Below the pieces are notes generated by a model that did no database searches, had not been told where the DNA came from, and saw nothing but the letters and a program-made list of their open reading frames with translations. A program made the translations under genes and the position numbers. Shown piece by piece: positions 1-6,339 of a stretch of 12,042 nt of DNA. This stretch comes from an uncultured Burkholderiaceae bacterium (GTDB taxonomy: Bacteria > Pseudomonadota > Gammaproteobacteria > Burkholderiales > Burkholderiaceae), in contig CALMPB010000196.1 of NCBI GenBank assembly GCA_937871985.1, forward strand, positions 1-12,042, written 5' to 3'. How positions within the stretch are numbered: the first letter of the stretch is position 1; the number at the start of each line of letters is the position of its first letter.

Positions 1-606
1 CGCACCTGCGGCCGCTGCCGGGGCGGCGACCTGGGCGACCTCGGCGGGCACCGGGGGAAGCGCGGCGATCGGCGCGCCGAGCTGCGAGAGGATCTCGGGG
101 CTGACGTTGAGCGTCTGCGTCGCGGCAAGCGCCGAACCGTGGCCGTCGGTCGCCGCGAGCCACTGGCCGTTGTCGACCACCGCCTGCACGACCGCGGTCT
201 CGTGGAAGCGCCCAGCCGCGTCGACATGCGAGGGGAACACGATCCGCAACACCTTCTGCGGCCCGACCCCCGCCGCCTGCGCCGGCACCGGCGTCGAGGC
301 ATAGGCGATCCGCTGCGTTCCCCCGCTGTTGCGCGCGGGTGCCTGGTACGGGCCTGCCGGATGATAGCCGCTGTCGCCGGTGATCTCGGCCAGCGCCTTG
401 TCATCGATGACGGTCGCCGGCGAGCAGCTGCCGCCCTCGGGCGCGCCGCACGCGAACTTGCCCGAGATGTTGGTCCCCAGCGTGGTGCAGCTGGCGAGCA
501 GTCCCAGGCTCGCGGTCGTCGCCAGCGCCGCAATACGCTTCGCGCGGGCGTGCGGGCGATAGTCGGAAACCGGGCAGGCCGGCAGGCGGATCACGGATCG
601 GGTCAC
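1..606 (-). CDS. traV: TraV, outer-membrane lipoprotein of F-type T4SS (3' end outside window)
   Basis: TraV is the lipoprotein that, with TraK and TraB, forms the envelope-spanning core of F-type conjugation machines. The frame is open from 606 to the window edge (202 codons visible). It opens with GTG at 606, inside a GTGA overlap with the dsbC stop, implying translational coupling; a second GTG at codon 5 is an alternative. A basic stretch (ARAKR, residues 20-24) and a hydrophobic segment lead to a lipobox LASC with the lipidated Cys at residue 40. Shortly after come the TraV-like Cys-Gly-Gly motif (FACGAPEGGSC) and a later segment FPSHVDAAGRFHETAVVQ resembling the conserved TraV C-terminal domain. 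The tail is Ala/Pro-rich. The gene is cut by the window and is last of the visible tra operon. Function follows from family motifs and operon position. Confidence 0.9.
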   Translation of the reverse strand, partial: MTRSVIRLPACPVSDYRPHARAKRIAALATTASLGLLASCTTLGTNISGKFACGAPEGGSCSPATVIDDKALAEITGDSGYHPAGPYQAPARNSGGTQRIAYASTPVPAQAAGVGPQKVLRIVFPSHVDAAGRFHETAVVQAVVDNGQWLAATDGHGSALAATQTLNVSPEILSQLGAPIAALPPVPAEVAQVAAPAAAAGA

Positions 607-1415
607 GACTTGGCTCCCTTCAACCATTCGACGAGCTGGGCCTTGGGCTTGAAGCCCTCGATCACCGCCCCGTCGGAGCGGACGATGACGGGCGTTCCGT
701 TGATGCCGTGCGCCCTGGCGAACGCCTCGTTCTCATCGAGACCGCTGGTGTCGCACTTCGCGCCTGCCGGGACCGGGTTCTGCGCATAGGCCGCGCGGAC
801 CGCCGCATGACGATCGCGGGCGCACAGCACCTGGTCGGCGATCTCGCGGCTTCCCAGCACCGAGATCGGTCGCTCGATCACGCGCACGTTCATCGTCTCG
901 AGCGCCTGACTGAGCGCGCGGCAGTAGCCGCAGTGGAAGTCCGAGAAGACGGTGACCGTCTGCGTACCCGATCCCCAGGTGATCGCGCCCTTGCTCGACA
1001 GCCGCGACACATCGAGCGTGCGGGCGACAGCGGGCTGGGTCGTGACGCGCGCACCCGCCCTCGCCGCGCCGGCCTCGGGCGCATCGGCCGTGGCATTGGC
1101 CTTTGCCGCGCCGCCCACCAGCATATCGGGATTGAGCGCGAGCAGCTTGGCGGCGGTCAGATCCTGCCGCGTCTCCATGTCATAGACGCGGCCGATGACG
1201 AGATAGCGCGCCGACTTGTCGACGTAGAACAGGTTCGCACCCGCCACGACCTCGCACAGCCCGTCGACCTTGGAGCAGTCGATCGCATCGACCTTGGTCT
1301 TGGGAAGCCGCTTCTGCAGCGCGACCTGGACCTGCGCGCCGATCGGCGCTTCGGCCGAGCCGGTCAGCAGCATCGCCGCCCCCGCCATCGCGCCGATCAT
1401 GATAGTATTTGCCAT
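603..1415 (-). CDS. dsbC: DsbC-like periplasmic disulfide isomerase of the tra operon
   Basis: A thioredoxin-fold protein of 270 residues that presumably shuffles disulfides in Cys-containing transfer proteins in the periplasm. An N-terminal hydrophobic segment (residues 4-18) fits a signal peptide. A DsbC/G-like N-terminal dimerisation region follows (about 25-110, with IGRVYDM), then an Ala-rich linker (about 102-130) and a thioredoxin domain with active site CGYC at 162-165 and a cis-Pro loop GTP at 240-242. Cys198 and Cys221 could form the second, structural disulfide seen in DsbC; the extra pair Cys47/Cys54 is less usual. The start is supported by GGAAGGAGG just upstream of ATG 1415. The gene begins 20 bp after the traB stop and overlaps the traV start by 4 bp. 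F-type clusters often carry a DsbC or TrbB at this kind of place. Confidence 0.9.
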   Translation of the reverse strand: MANTIMIGAMAGAAMLLTGSAEAPIGAQVQVALQKRLPKTKVDAIDCSKVDGLCEVVAGANLFYVDKSARYLVIGRVYDMETRQDLTAAKLLALNPDMLVGGAAKANATADAPEAGAARAGARVTTQPAVARTLDVSRLSSKGAITWGSGTQTVTVFSDFHCGYCRALSQALETMNVRVIERPISVLGSREIADQVLCARDRHAAVRAAYAQNPVPAGAKCDTSGLDENEAFARAHGINGTPVIVRSDGAVIEGFKPKAQLVEWLKGAKS

Positions 1416-1435
1416 GTGACCGCCTCCTTCCGGGC

Positions 1436-2758
1436 TCAGTTCTGGATGAAGACGCCTTCGAGGAAGACGATCTCGACATCGATGCCGGTCGGCATCTCGA
1501 TGATGGGCTGGTACTGTTCGGCGCGCTCGATCAGGTATTTGGAAACTGTTCGACCGCTCTCGTCGGCGCCGCCGCCCAAAGCGCGCAAACCGACGTTGCC
1601 GATGCTCGGGGTGCGATTGATCCCTCCTTTGCCGTCTGTCTCGAAGGTTGCGAGTGGCTGGTTGAAGGCAGTGTTCAGCGCATTGCCTGCACCACCTACA
1701 AGCCCGGCAAAGAAAGCTTGCATCGCCAAGGAGCCCTCGCGACTGACGACACGGCCGCGCACGCCGGTCTTGCCGGCGAAGCTGATGAAGCCCTTCACGT
1801 CCGACACCGCGAACCGGCCATTGGCCTGCGGACAGGTCATCCGCTGCAGCTTCACATAGACCTTCTCGGAAGAGAGATCGCCGCGCGCCGCGCCGTTGAT
1901 GACGCAGCCTTCGATCCGCGTCGTGAGCAGCTTGCCGTTCTGGTAGACCGAGCGCGCCGGGCCGGTGATGCGCAGGATCACCGGCAGCGGATCGGTCTGC
2001 GACTGCACCCCCGCCGAGGCGTCGACGCCGACGATGACCTTCGCCTTCGCGATCGAGTTGGGCGGCAGGTAATTGGGGCTGTCGGTGTAGCTGGTCGTGC
2101 CACCCGAGATCCGAGTCGCGGTGCCCGAGGGGCCGCCCTCGAACGACACCAGCTTGATCGAGCGCGACTGCGACACCGCAGCCGCTGCCGCCTCGCCCGC
2201 CGTCATCGGCGCGCCGGGAGTGCGGTAATTGGGCTGGCCGGGGCCATACATCTGCGTCGGAGCCGGCGCGGCCGGCGCGGCGTTACGCTGCGCGATCTGC
2301 TGGCGAAGCTGGTCGTTCTCCTGCTGATAGGCGCTCATGACCCGCTGGCCATCGCTCGCCATCGACTGCTTCTCGCCCTGGAGCGCGGCGATCTGCGCCT
2401 GCAACTGCTCCATCTGCGCGCGCTGGCCGTCGACGCCCTTCAGCTGATTGTTGATCGACTGCATCTGCGCTTCGGATGCGGCCTGCCATTCACGCTGCGA
2501 CATGTTCCGGTTGACCATGTCGTCGGTGGTGATCTTCACCTCCTTCCCGTCGGTGCCGACCGGCTTCAGCTTGGCATCGTCGCCCATGACGTACCAGGAG
2601 CCCAGCACCAGCGCGACGGCGCCACCACAGCCGAGGTAGAGCAGCTGCTTCTTGCGGACGGCATCGTTGCCGGCCATCAGCTCGCTGTCCCCGCCCTCCT
2701 CCGGCTCGGTATCGAGCTGCTTGGCACGGTTACGCTGGAAGATGTCCTTGAGGCTCAT
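1436..2758 (-). CDS. traB: TraB, VirB10-like inner-to-outer membrane bridge of F-type T4SS
   Basis: TraB is the VirB10 homologue that links inner and outer membranes in the F-type secretion channel. The 440-residue product has a short cytoplasmic N-terminus, one transmembrane helix (about 39-58, followed by YVMGD), a long Gln/Glu-rich predicted coiled coil (about 86-158), a Pro-rich spacer (161-186) and a C-terminal beta-barrel domain. Family-typical stretches in the barrel include NYLPPNSIAKAKVIVGVDA (229-247), the pair Cys285/Cys309 around GDLSSEKVYVKL, and GSLAMQAFFAGLVGGAG, probably the outer-membrane antenna region. Length is close to F TraB (about 475). ATG 2758 overlaps the traK stop as ATGA, so translation is probably coupled. 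It carries a Cys pair that the downstream DsbC could act on. Confidence 0.95.
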   Translation of the reverse strand: MSLKDIFQRNRAKQLDTEPEEGGDSELMAGNDAVRKKQLLYLGCGGAVALVLGSWYVMGDDAKLKPVGTDGKEVKITTDDMVNRNMSQREWQAASEAQMQSINNQLKGVDGQRAQMEQLQAQIAALQGEKQSMASDGQRVMSAYQQENDQLRQQIAQRNAAPAAPAPTQMYGPGQPNYRTPGAPMTAGEAAAAAVSQSRSIKLVSFEGGPSGTATRISGGTTSYTDSPNYLPPNSIAKAKVIVGVDASAGVQSQTDPLPVILRITGPARSVYQNGKLLTTRIEGCVINGAARGDLSSEKVYVKLQRMTCPQANGRFAVSDVKGFISFAGKTGVRGRVVSREGSLAMQAFFAGLVGGAGNALNTAFNQPLATFETDGKGGINRTPSIGNVGLRALGGGADESGRTVSKYLIERAEQYQPIIEMPTGIDVEIVFLEGVFIQN

Positions 2759-3567
2759 GGCCGCACTCCGTTGGCGAGGCCCGAAGGCGTGACGATATAG
2801 GCGGTGGTGGCTTCACCGGGCTTGAGGTTGGGGTTGGCGACCGAGACCGCGATCGCGTTCGACGGTGCGATCGTTCCCTCGCCCAGCGCGACCGGAACCT
2901 TGCCCCGGTTCTCGATCCTGAGCGTGCGGCCTGCGAGGCTGGCGCCGCGATACTCGGCGACCATCTGGACCTTGAGCGAGCCAATCATCACCGGGTCGGT
3001 GACCGCGGGCCTGACCTCGAACCCTTCGAGCGGCGCGGACTGGAACATCGCCTGGACCAGCGTGGCGGACGCCTCCTGCGGCGATGCCGCGACGGCCGCG
3101 ACCTGCGTTTCCGCGGCGCCACCGATATCCTTGTTCTCGACGAACACCTGCTGCGCGTCGTCGCCGGCGAGCCGGCACGAGAATTTGTACACATAACCCT
3201 TCGACGTCGTGCCGAAGAACGACACGTTCGGCCGCGAATAGGCTTCCGGGACCGACACATAGATGTCGCCCCGGGTCGGTTCATTGACCACGGTGAAATC
3301 GTCGGTATCGACCCCGGTGGTCAGCTTCGAGACGCTGGCGAAGCGATCGTCCTTGAGGCTGACGCGGGTCAGCCCCGACTTCGACATCGTGCAGGCGACC
3401 TCGCTGTTGTCCTTCGCCAGCACATGCTCGTCGGCAAAGGCTGGCGCGGCGAGCACCATTCCGCCCGCGACGATCATCCCTGCCCCGATCAGGCGCGATA
3501 GCGAACACAGGCGCGATGCGAAGGCGGTCCCGCCCCCGATCAGCCCGACTGCGACCCAGGCGGTCAT
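2755..3567 (-). CDS. traK: TraK, secretin-like VirB9-type component of F-type T4SS
   Basis: TraK is the periplasmic/outer-membrane secretin-like protein that contacts TraV and TraB. The 270-residue product has an unusually long leader: residues 1-26, then a classic signal core (27-45, LIGAGMIVAGGMVLAAPAFA) with a likely cleavage site AFA|DE after residue 45. The mature part has N-terminal beta-rich TraK features (RVSLKDDRFASVSKL, VVNEPTRGDIYVSVPE) and a C-terminal domain with YRGASLAGRTLRIENRG and NLKPGEATTAYIV. The start at 3567 overlaps the traE stop (ATGA) and has GGAGA upstream. Met31 could be an internal start giving a more typical signal peptide. Two Cys (C58, C141 region) lie in the mature protein. 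Confidence 0.92.
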   Translation of the reverse strand: MTAWVAVGLIGGGTAFASRLCSLSRLIGAGMIVAGGMVLAAPAFADEHVLAKDNSEVACTMSKSGLTRVSLKDDRFASVSKLTTGVDTDDFTVVNEPTRGDIYVSVPEAYSRPNVSFFGTTSKGYVYKFSCRLAGDDAQQVFVENKDIGGAAETQVAAVAASPQEASATLVQAMFQSAPLEGFEVRPAVTDPVMIGSLKVQMVAEYRGASLAGRTLRIENRGKVPVALGEGTIAPSNAIAVSVANPNLKPGEATTAYIVTPSGLANGVRP

Positions 3568-4151
3568 GCGTCGTCTCCGATGGTTGCCGCGGCGTCCTTG
3601 TCGGCCTTGGTGACCATCCCGAAGCCCTTGAGCTGGAGAGTCAGGCCGCGATACGCCCAGTAGAAGCGGAACGTCTTCGGCTCGGCGGTGACCGACTTCG
3701 AGCCGACGACGGTGTGCAGCGTGCCGGTCACTTCCGAGGTCAGTTTCTCGGTGTCGACCTTCATGCCGGCGAGCGTGAAATACTGGCTGATGCTCGATCC
3801 GCGCTGCTCGTTGAGGATCTTCATCAGGTCGCGCTTGAGCGAACCATGTGCTTCCGGCGTGGCGATCGCCAGGATCGAGTCCATCCAGTATTCGAGATTT
3901 TCGGGCGAGCGGTTGAGCGTCATCAGCGCGGTGTCGCGCGTGACCATCTCCAGATACTGCTCGCTGACCCCGCTCGACGAGAGCGTCAACGGGGAGCGGA
4001 CGATCGGCTGCAGGACGATCTCCCGGTCACGGGTCGCGCCGACCAGGAACAGCAGCACCACGAGGCCCGCGAGGACCAGCGCGACGATGCCGAGCATGTT
4101 GCGCTGCTTGAGGACGCGCTGCGACTGCGCGAGACCGACAGAATAATCCAT
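3564..4151 (-). CDS. traE: TraE, pilus assembly/T4SS inner-membrane component
   Basis: TraE is the F-type counterpart of VirB5/VirB8-like assembly proteins, anchored in the inner membrane and needed for pilus assembly. The product has 195 residues (F TraE is 188): a short cytoplasmic N-terminus, one strong transmembrane helix (about 19-38) and a periplasmic domain containing YWMDSILAIATPEAHG and YFTLAGMKV, followed by a C-terminal YWAYRGLTLQLKGF typical of the family. The start codon directly follows the traL stop (TAA then ATG, no spacer), and the last codon overlaps the traK start. Context between traL and traK fixes the identity. Confidence 0.93.
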   Translation of the reverse strand: MDYSVGLAQSQRVLKQRNMLGIVALVLAGLVVLLFLVGATRDREIVLQPIVRSPLTLSSSGVSEQYLEMVTRDTALMTLNRSPENLEYWMDSILAIATPEAHGSLKRDLMKILNEQRGSSISQYFTLAGMKVDTEKLTSEVTGTLHTVVGSKSVTAEPKTFRFYWAYRGLTLQLKGFGMVTKADKDAAATIGDDA

Positions 4152-4436
4152 TTAGCCCACCATCACGCGAAGGTGGGAGGGCGGTGTCGCCTTCAGCCCG
4201 GTAAAACTCGACGGCAGGTGCCAGTAGGCCATGTGGAGAATCCACGACGTGGCCTTGCCGGCTTTGAGTTTCCGAAAACCCCACCAGCCGAGCAACGAGA
4301 CCATCAGTCCGATCACGACGTGCTGCGACAGGATCCCCCAGATGAAGGGGATCGCCATCGCGAGGAACTCGTCCAGCGTCCAGAAGCCGATCAGCTCCGG
4401 GTCGTCGAGATGCGAAGGGATGGTGTACCGGTCCAT
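4152..4436 (-). CDS. traL: TraL, small inner-membrane pilus assembly protein
   Basis: TraL is a short membrane protein (VirB3-like) required for F-type pilus assembly. The 94-residue product starts with the family-typical MDRYTIPSHLDDPELIGFW, then has two adjacent hydrophobic helices (about 23-38 and 40-55) and a polar tail containing GFRKLKAGKATSWILHMAYW. Length agrees with F TraL (91). A GGGAGGG ribosome-binding site lies upstream in the 40-bp gap after traA. The stop abuts the traE start. Confidence 0.93.
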   Translation of the reverse strand: MDRYTIPSHLDDPELIGFWTLDEFLAMAIPFIWGILSQHVVIGLMVSLLGWWGFRKLKAGKATSWILHMAYWHLPSSFTGLKATPPSHLRVMVG

Positions 4437-4476
4437 AAGCTAAGCCGCCCTCCCAGCGGTTGATCCAGCCGACGCC

Positions 4477-4800
4477 TCAGATCGTCGCGGTGACGGTCGA
4501 GGTGACGATCGGGATACCCGTGCCCGCGCCGACGCCGACGGCGACGGGAACGGCCACCTGGCCCAGGCTGAAGCGGCCCGACGCCAGCGCGACGATGCCG
4601 CCCGCGAGGCTCATGACGGTGATGATCTTGCCGCCCGAGCCCTCGAGGAAGTCCGTGAACTTCGTCAGCGCGGTATTGAACGTCGTGTCGGCGCCGGCGA
4701 ACGCCGCCGACGCGCCCAGGACCATCACCATCGCGATGATCGCCAGACCGAGAAGGACACCATTGATCTGGCCACCCTTCGGCATTGAAAGTGCAGACAT
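4477..4800 (-). CDS. traA: TraA, F-type propilin
   Basis: This encodes the conjugative pilin precursor, which is inserted in the inner membrane, cleaved and polymerised into the pilus. ATG 4800 is chosen because AAGGGGAAAG lies just upstream; a GTG 27 bp earlier has no such site. The 107-residue product has a 35-residue leader ending ASAAFA, so LepB-like cleavage would leave a 72-residue mature pilin beginning GADTTF, very close to the 70 residues of mature F pilin. The mature part has two hydrophobic helices (IITVMSLAGGIVALASG and VAVPVAVGVGAG) separated by a short basic loop with RFSLGQ, as in F pilin. It is first in the operon and preceded by a long untranslated leader. Confidence 0.92.
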   Translation of the reverse strand: MSALSMPKGGQINGVLLGLAIIAMVMVLGASAAFAGADTTFNTALTKFTDFLEGSGGKIITVMSLAGGIVALASGRFSLGQVAVPVAVGVGAGTGIPIVTSTVTATI

Positions 4801-4813
4801 GCTCTTTCCCCTT

Positions 4814-4842
4814 GGAAGACGAAGCACAAGCGCGTCGTCTCC
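4814..4842 (-). promoter_or_regulatory. Stem-loop in the traA mRNA leader
   Basis: TCGTCTCC (4835-4842) can pair with GGAAGACGA (4814-4822) with one bulged base and a 12-nt loop. In the traA transcript this sits immediately 5' of the Shine-Dalgarno sequence (about 4804-4812). It could stabilise the leader or affect pilin translation. The pairing is visible; a function is not shown. Confidence 0.3.
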
Positions 4843-4876
4843 CTAAGGATTTCGCAAGTATTGACCCTCGACAAGA

Positions 4877-5012
4877 CGGAAAAAAATTACCGTATCGACT
4901 TTGACTGCGGGAAAGCCCGACTACGCATTTCCGCCAAAAAACTGACGCGATGGGTCTGCAGACAAACATAGAGCAGGTAATTTTTTTACCACCTGCGGAA
5001 TTTTTTTACCGC
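4877..5012. repeat. Three A/T-tract elements with GC-rich arms (candidate operators)
   Basis: Three related sites occur: CGGAAAAAAATTACCG (4877-4892), GGTAATTTTTTTACC (4976-4990) and GCGGAATTTTTTTACCGC (4995-5012). Each is a run of seven A or T framed by short complementary arms; the first is the reverse-complement version. The middle site also lies inside a longer inverted repeat GCAGGT (4973-4978) / ACCTGC (4991-4996). The two T7 tracts at 4981 and 5001 start exactly 20 bp apart, close to two helical turns, so a bound protein would sit on one DNA face. A regulatory role is inferred from position between divergent genes. Confidence 0.5.
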
Positions 5013-5056
5013 CTTCGTTGCGAAACTGGAATGACCACCCCCGGTCGTGCGGCAAT

Positions 5057-5083
5057 GATTGATTGCTCGAGAAACTATCAATC
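5057..5083. repeat. Perfect 7-bp inverted repeat upstream of the 5126 gene
   Basis: GATTGAT (5057-5063) and ATCAATC (5077-5083) are exact reverse complements separated by 13 bp. The pair lies 43 bp upstream of the chosen ATG at 5126. Size and position suit an operator half-site pair, possibly for a ribbon-helix-helix protein, but no binding is demonstrated. Confidence 0.4.
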
Positions 5084-5125
5084 CAGATGGTATGCGCTCG
5101 CCCGCACTCGGGTTATCCGTTCCCC

Positions 5126-5536
5126 ATGTCGAATGTGATCTACGCCTTCCGGGTCAGCGATGAGCTGTTCCGTCTCACAACAGAAGCGATCAGAACCCGG
5201 TCGCTGGCAACGCGACGGTTTGAGACCGTTTCCTCTACCGCCCTGTATGGACTGGAGAAATTCTTGGATATGCCGGATTTCGAGCTGATGCTCGAACGCG
5301 CCTCGACGATCGAGGACAATGGTGAAAACCGGGTCGGTTTCCGCATTCAGATCGATCAGAAGGCGCTTTTCCAGGCCGCGCGGGACAGGGCCACTACCGA
5401 CCCCACCACCCCTGCCACAGCGCGTTTCCTGCTCACCGTGTCGATGCTGTGCGTCTTCGATTGTGCGATTCGTCGAGAAGTTCCGACTAACGCTAAAGAA
5501 AATATTGACAGCCTCTCGGGCTATAACCGTATATAG
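5126..5536 (+). CDS. Possible tandem ribbon-helix-helix protein (TraY-like in layout)
   Basis: A 136-residue protein with no confident family match. The start at ATG 5126 is preferred because the preceding in-frame codons (from TTG 5063 or ATG 5087) read like untranslated leader, but no clear ribosome-binding site precedes any of them. Two similar modules can be seen: a short strand VIYAFRVS (4-11) followed by helices at about 12-24 and 33-47, and VGFRIQID (70-77) followed by helices at about 78-91 and 96-113. That strand-helix-helix pattern twice in one chain resembles the tandem ribbon-helix-helix fold of F TraY (131 residues), which nicks with TraI at oriT and activates the tra promoter. 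The gene is divergent from traA, whereas F traY lies just upstream of traA in the same direction. The role as transfer regulator or relaxosome accessory protein is inference. Confidence 0.6.
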   Translation: MSNVIYAFRVSDELFRLTTEAIRTRSLATRRFETVSSTALYGLEKFLDMPDFELMLERASTIEDNGENRVGFRIQIDQKALFQAARDRATTDPTTPATARFLLTVSMLCVFDCAIRREVPTNAKENIDSLSGYNRI

Positions 5537-5537
5537 C
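5505..5537 (+). promoter_or_regulatory. Promoter with overlapping palindrome before the HTH gene
   Basis: A perfect -35 hexamer TTGACA (5505-5510) is followed after 18 bp by GTATAT (5529-5534), or after 19 bp by TATATA. The -10 region is covered by an 18-bp palindrome GCTATA-N6-TATAGC (5520-5537). It lies 20-37 bp before ATG 5557 and overlaps the end of the preceding gene. A repressor bound here would block RNA polymerase; autoregulation by the downstream HTH protein is the simplest reading, but is inference. Confidence 0.6.
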
Positions 5538-5556
5538 GCCCAGAAGGGGGGTCGTC

Positions 5557-6012
5557 ATGACTGACCAGAGGAATGCAGCAAGCCGACAGACCGAGACAGA
5601 CTTCTACTATCCGCTTATCATCGAGCAGTGGAATCGCCGTGGCGTAACCAATGTCGAAATGGCCCGGAGACTCGGGAAAAGCGTCAGTCTCATCGGAAAG
5701 GTCAAATCCGGTCGCGCCAGCTTTACGGCCGCGATGCAGATAAGGGTCATGGAGATCCTGGAGATCGACCGGCAACGTGCGTTTCTTGCCGCAGTCTGGA
5801 TGAAGACGCCCCTCGCCTATTTCGATGACAGCTTCGACAAGATCTACCTCGTCACGTGCCGCTTCGTCGAAGCTTCCTGCCCCCAGTTACTGTCGCTCGC
5901 CGAGCAGGTGAAAGGCGATGGGCTTGCTCCCGAAGCGATCGAGCGGGTTTTGCAATCCATCCTGATGAACATGCTCAATTCGGTTCCCCCGCCCCGGACC
6001 GGAGCAAACTGA
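5557..6012 (+). CDS. Helix-turn-helix DNA-binding protein
   Basis: A 151-residue protein with a probable HTH domain near the N-terminus: WNRRGVTNVEMARRLGKSVS then LIGKVKSGRASF (about 25-57), matching the spacing of XRE/Cro-like domains (helix 2 EMARRLG, recognition helix SVSLIGKVKSG). The rest is predicted mostly alpha-helical (about 60-145) with no recognised motif. The start at ATG 5557 has a strong AAGGGGGG ribosome-binding site. It has its own promoter with a palindrome over the -10. It is followed after 75 bp by the CopG-like gene and then the degenerate GGDEF gene, all in the same direction. Its likely job is transcriptional control of this cluster or of the adjacent tra operon; target sites are unknown. 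Confidence 0.75.
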   Translation: MTDQRNAASRQTETDFYYPLIIEQWNRRGVTNVEMARRLGKSVSLIGKVKSGRASFTAAMQIRVMEILEIDRQRAFLAAVWMKTPLAYFDDSFDKIYLVTCRFVEASCPQLLSLAEQVKGDGLAPEAIERVLQSILMNMLNSVPPPRTGAN

Positions 6013-6087
6013 ACCAATTCCGGTGGTGAACTCCGTTCCCATCAAACGAGCTTTGGAGAGTGACACCTGTTTCGCTTAGAGGGCGAT

Positions 6088-6330
6088 ATGGACTCTCAGC
6101 CGAAACCCGCGCGGTCGACCCTATCGATGCGCCGCAAAAAAGAACGCGAGGATGCTGCGGGTTACAAGCGGTCCACCTACGCGCTCTCCCCTGCATCGCT
6201 GCGAGTCGCGGACGAGATCCAGCGTCGCTATCAACTTGGCTCCCGCGAGGCCGCTATCAACGCACTTCTCGAACTCATCGACCGCGATCTGTTCCTGTGG
6301 CACGACATCCTTGTGTCGGAACGGCGATAG
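6088..6330 (+). CDS. Small CopG-like ribbon-helix-helix protein
   Basis: An 80-residue basic protein. After a Lys/Arg-rich N-terminus (RRKKERED) comes YKRSTYALSPASLRVADEIQ, then RRYQLGSREAAINALLELI (about 26-64): a strand, a helix, a turn and a second helix, fitting the ribbon-helix-helix fold of small repressors. ATG 6088 is preceded by AGAGGG. No toxin gene is adjacent, so an antitoxin role is not supported. It lies between the HTH gene and the GGDEF-like gene, 9 bp before the latter, suggesting co-transcription. Plasmid copy-number or transfer control are the plausible roles. An overlapping ORF in another frame (6060-6467) is Arg/Ser-rich and looks like a shadow. Confidence 0.65.
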   Translation: MDSQPKPARSTLSMRRKKEREDAAGYKRSTYALSPASLRVADEIQRRYQLGSREAAINALLELIDRDLFLWHDILVSERR

Positions 6331-6339
6331 AGGCTTCTG

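Larger units (their letters stand above)
4843..5125. promoter_or_regulatory. Divergent control region between tra operon and rightward regulators
   Basis: About 280 bases without a gene separate traA (leftward) from the gene at 5126 (rightward), so both promoters must lie here or very near. Local A/T content is much higher than in the flanking genes. On the minus strand TTGTCG (4874-4869) with a 17-bp gap to AATCCT (4851-4846) is a weak sigma70-like candidate, preceded by a T7 tract that could act as an UP element. No rightward promoter is convincing. The region holds the A/T-tract elements and the inverted repeat listed separately. No oriT could be identified with confidence. Confidence 0.5.

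Noticed and set aside
1409..2800. 463-codon plus-strand ORF opposite traB
   Set aside because: Arg/Leu/His-rich composition without domain motifs; it mirrors the traB frame, which has clear family features. Same verdict for the long plus-strand ORFs at 708-1859 and 3516-4463.
4801..4827. GTG start giving traA a nine-residue N-terminal extension
   Set aside because: No ribosome-binding site precedes it, and ATG 4800 has AAGGGGAAAG at good spacing and a leader of normal length.
4843..5125. oriT with nic site
   Set aside because: Inverted repeats and A/T tracts are present but no relaxase recognition sequence could be recognised and no relaxase gene is in the window.
5126..6330. Small genes considered as a toxin-antitoxin module
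   Set aside because: All look DNA-binding or unassigned; no toxin-like fold, and gene order and spacing do not fit a two-gene TA operon.
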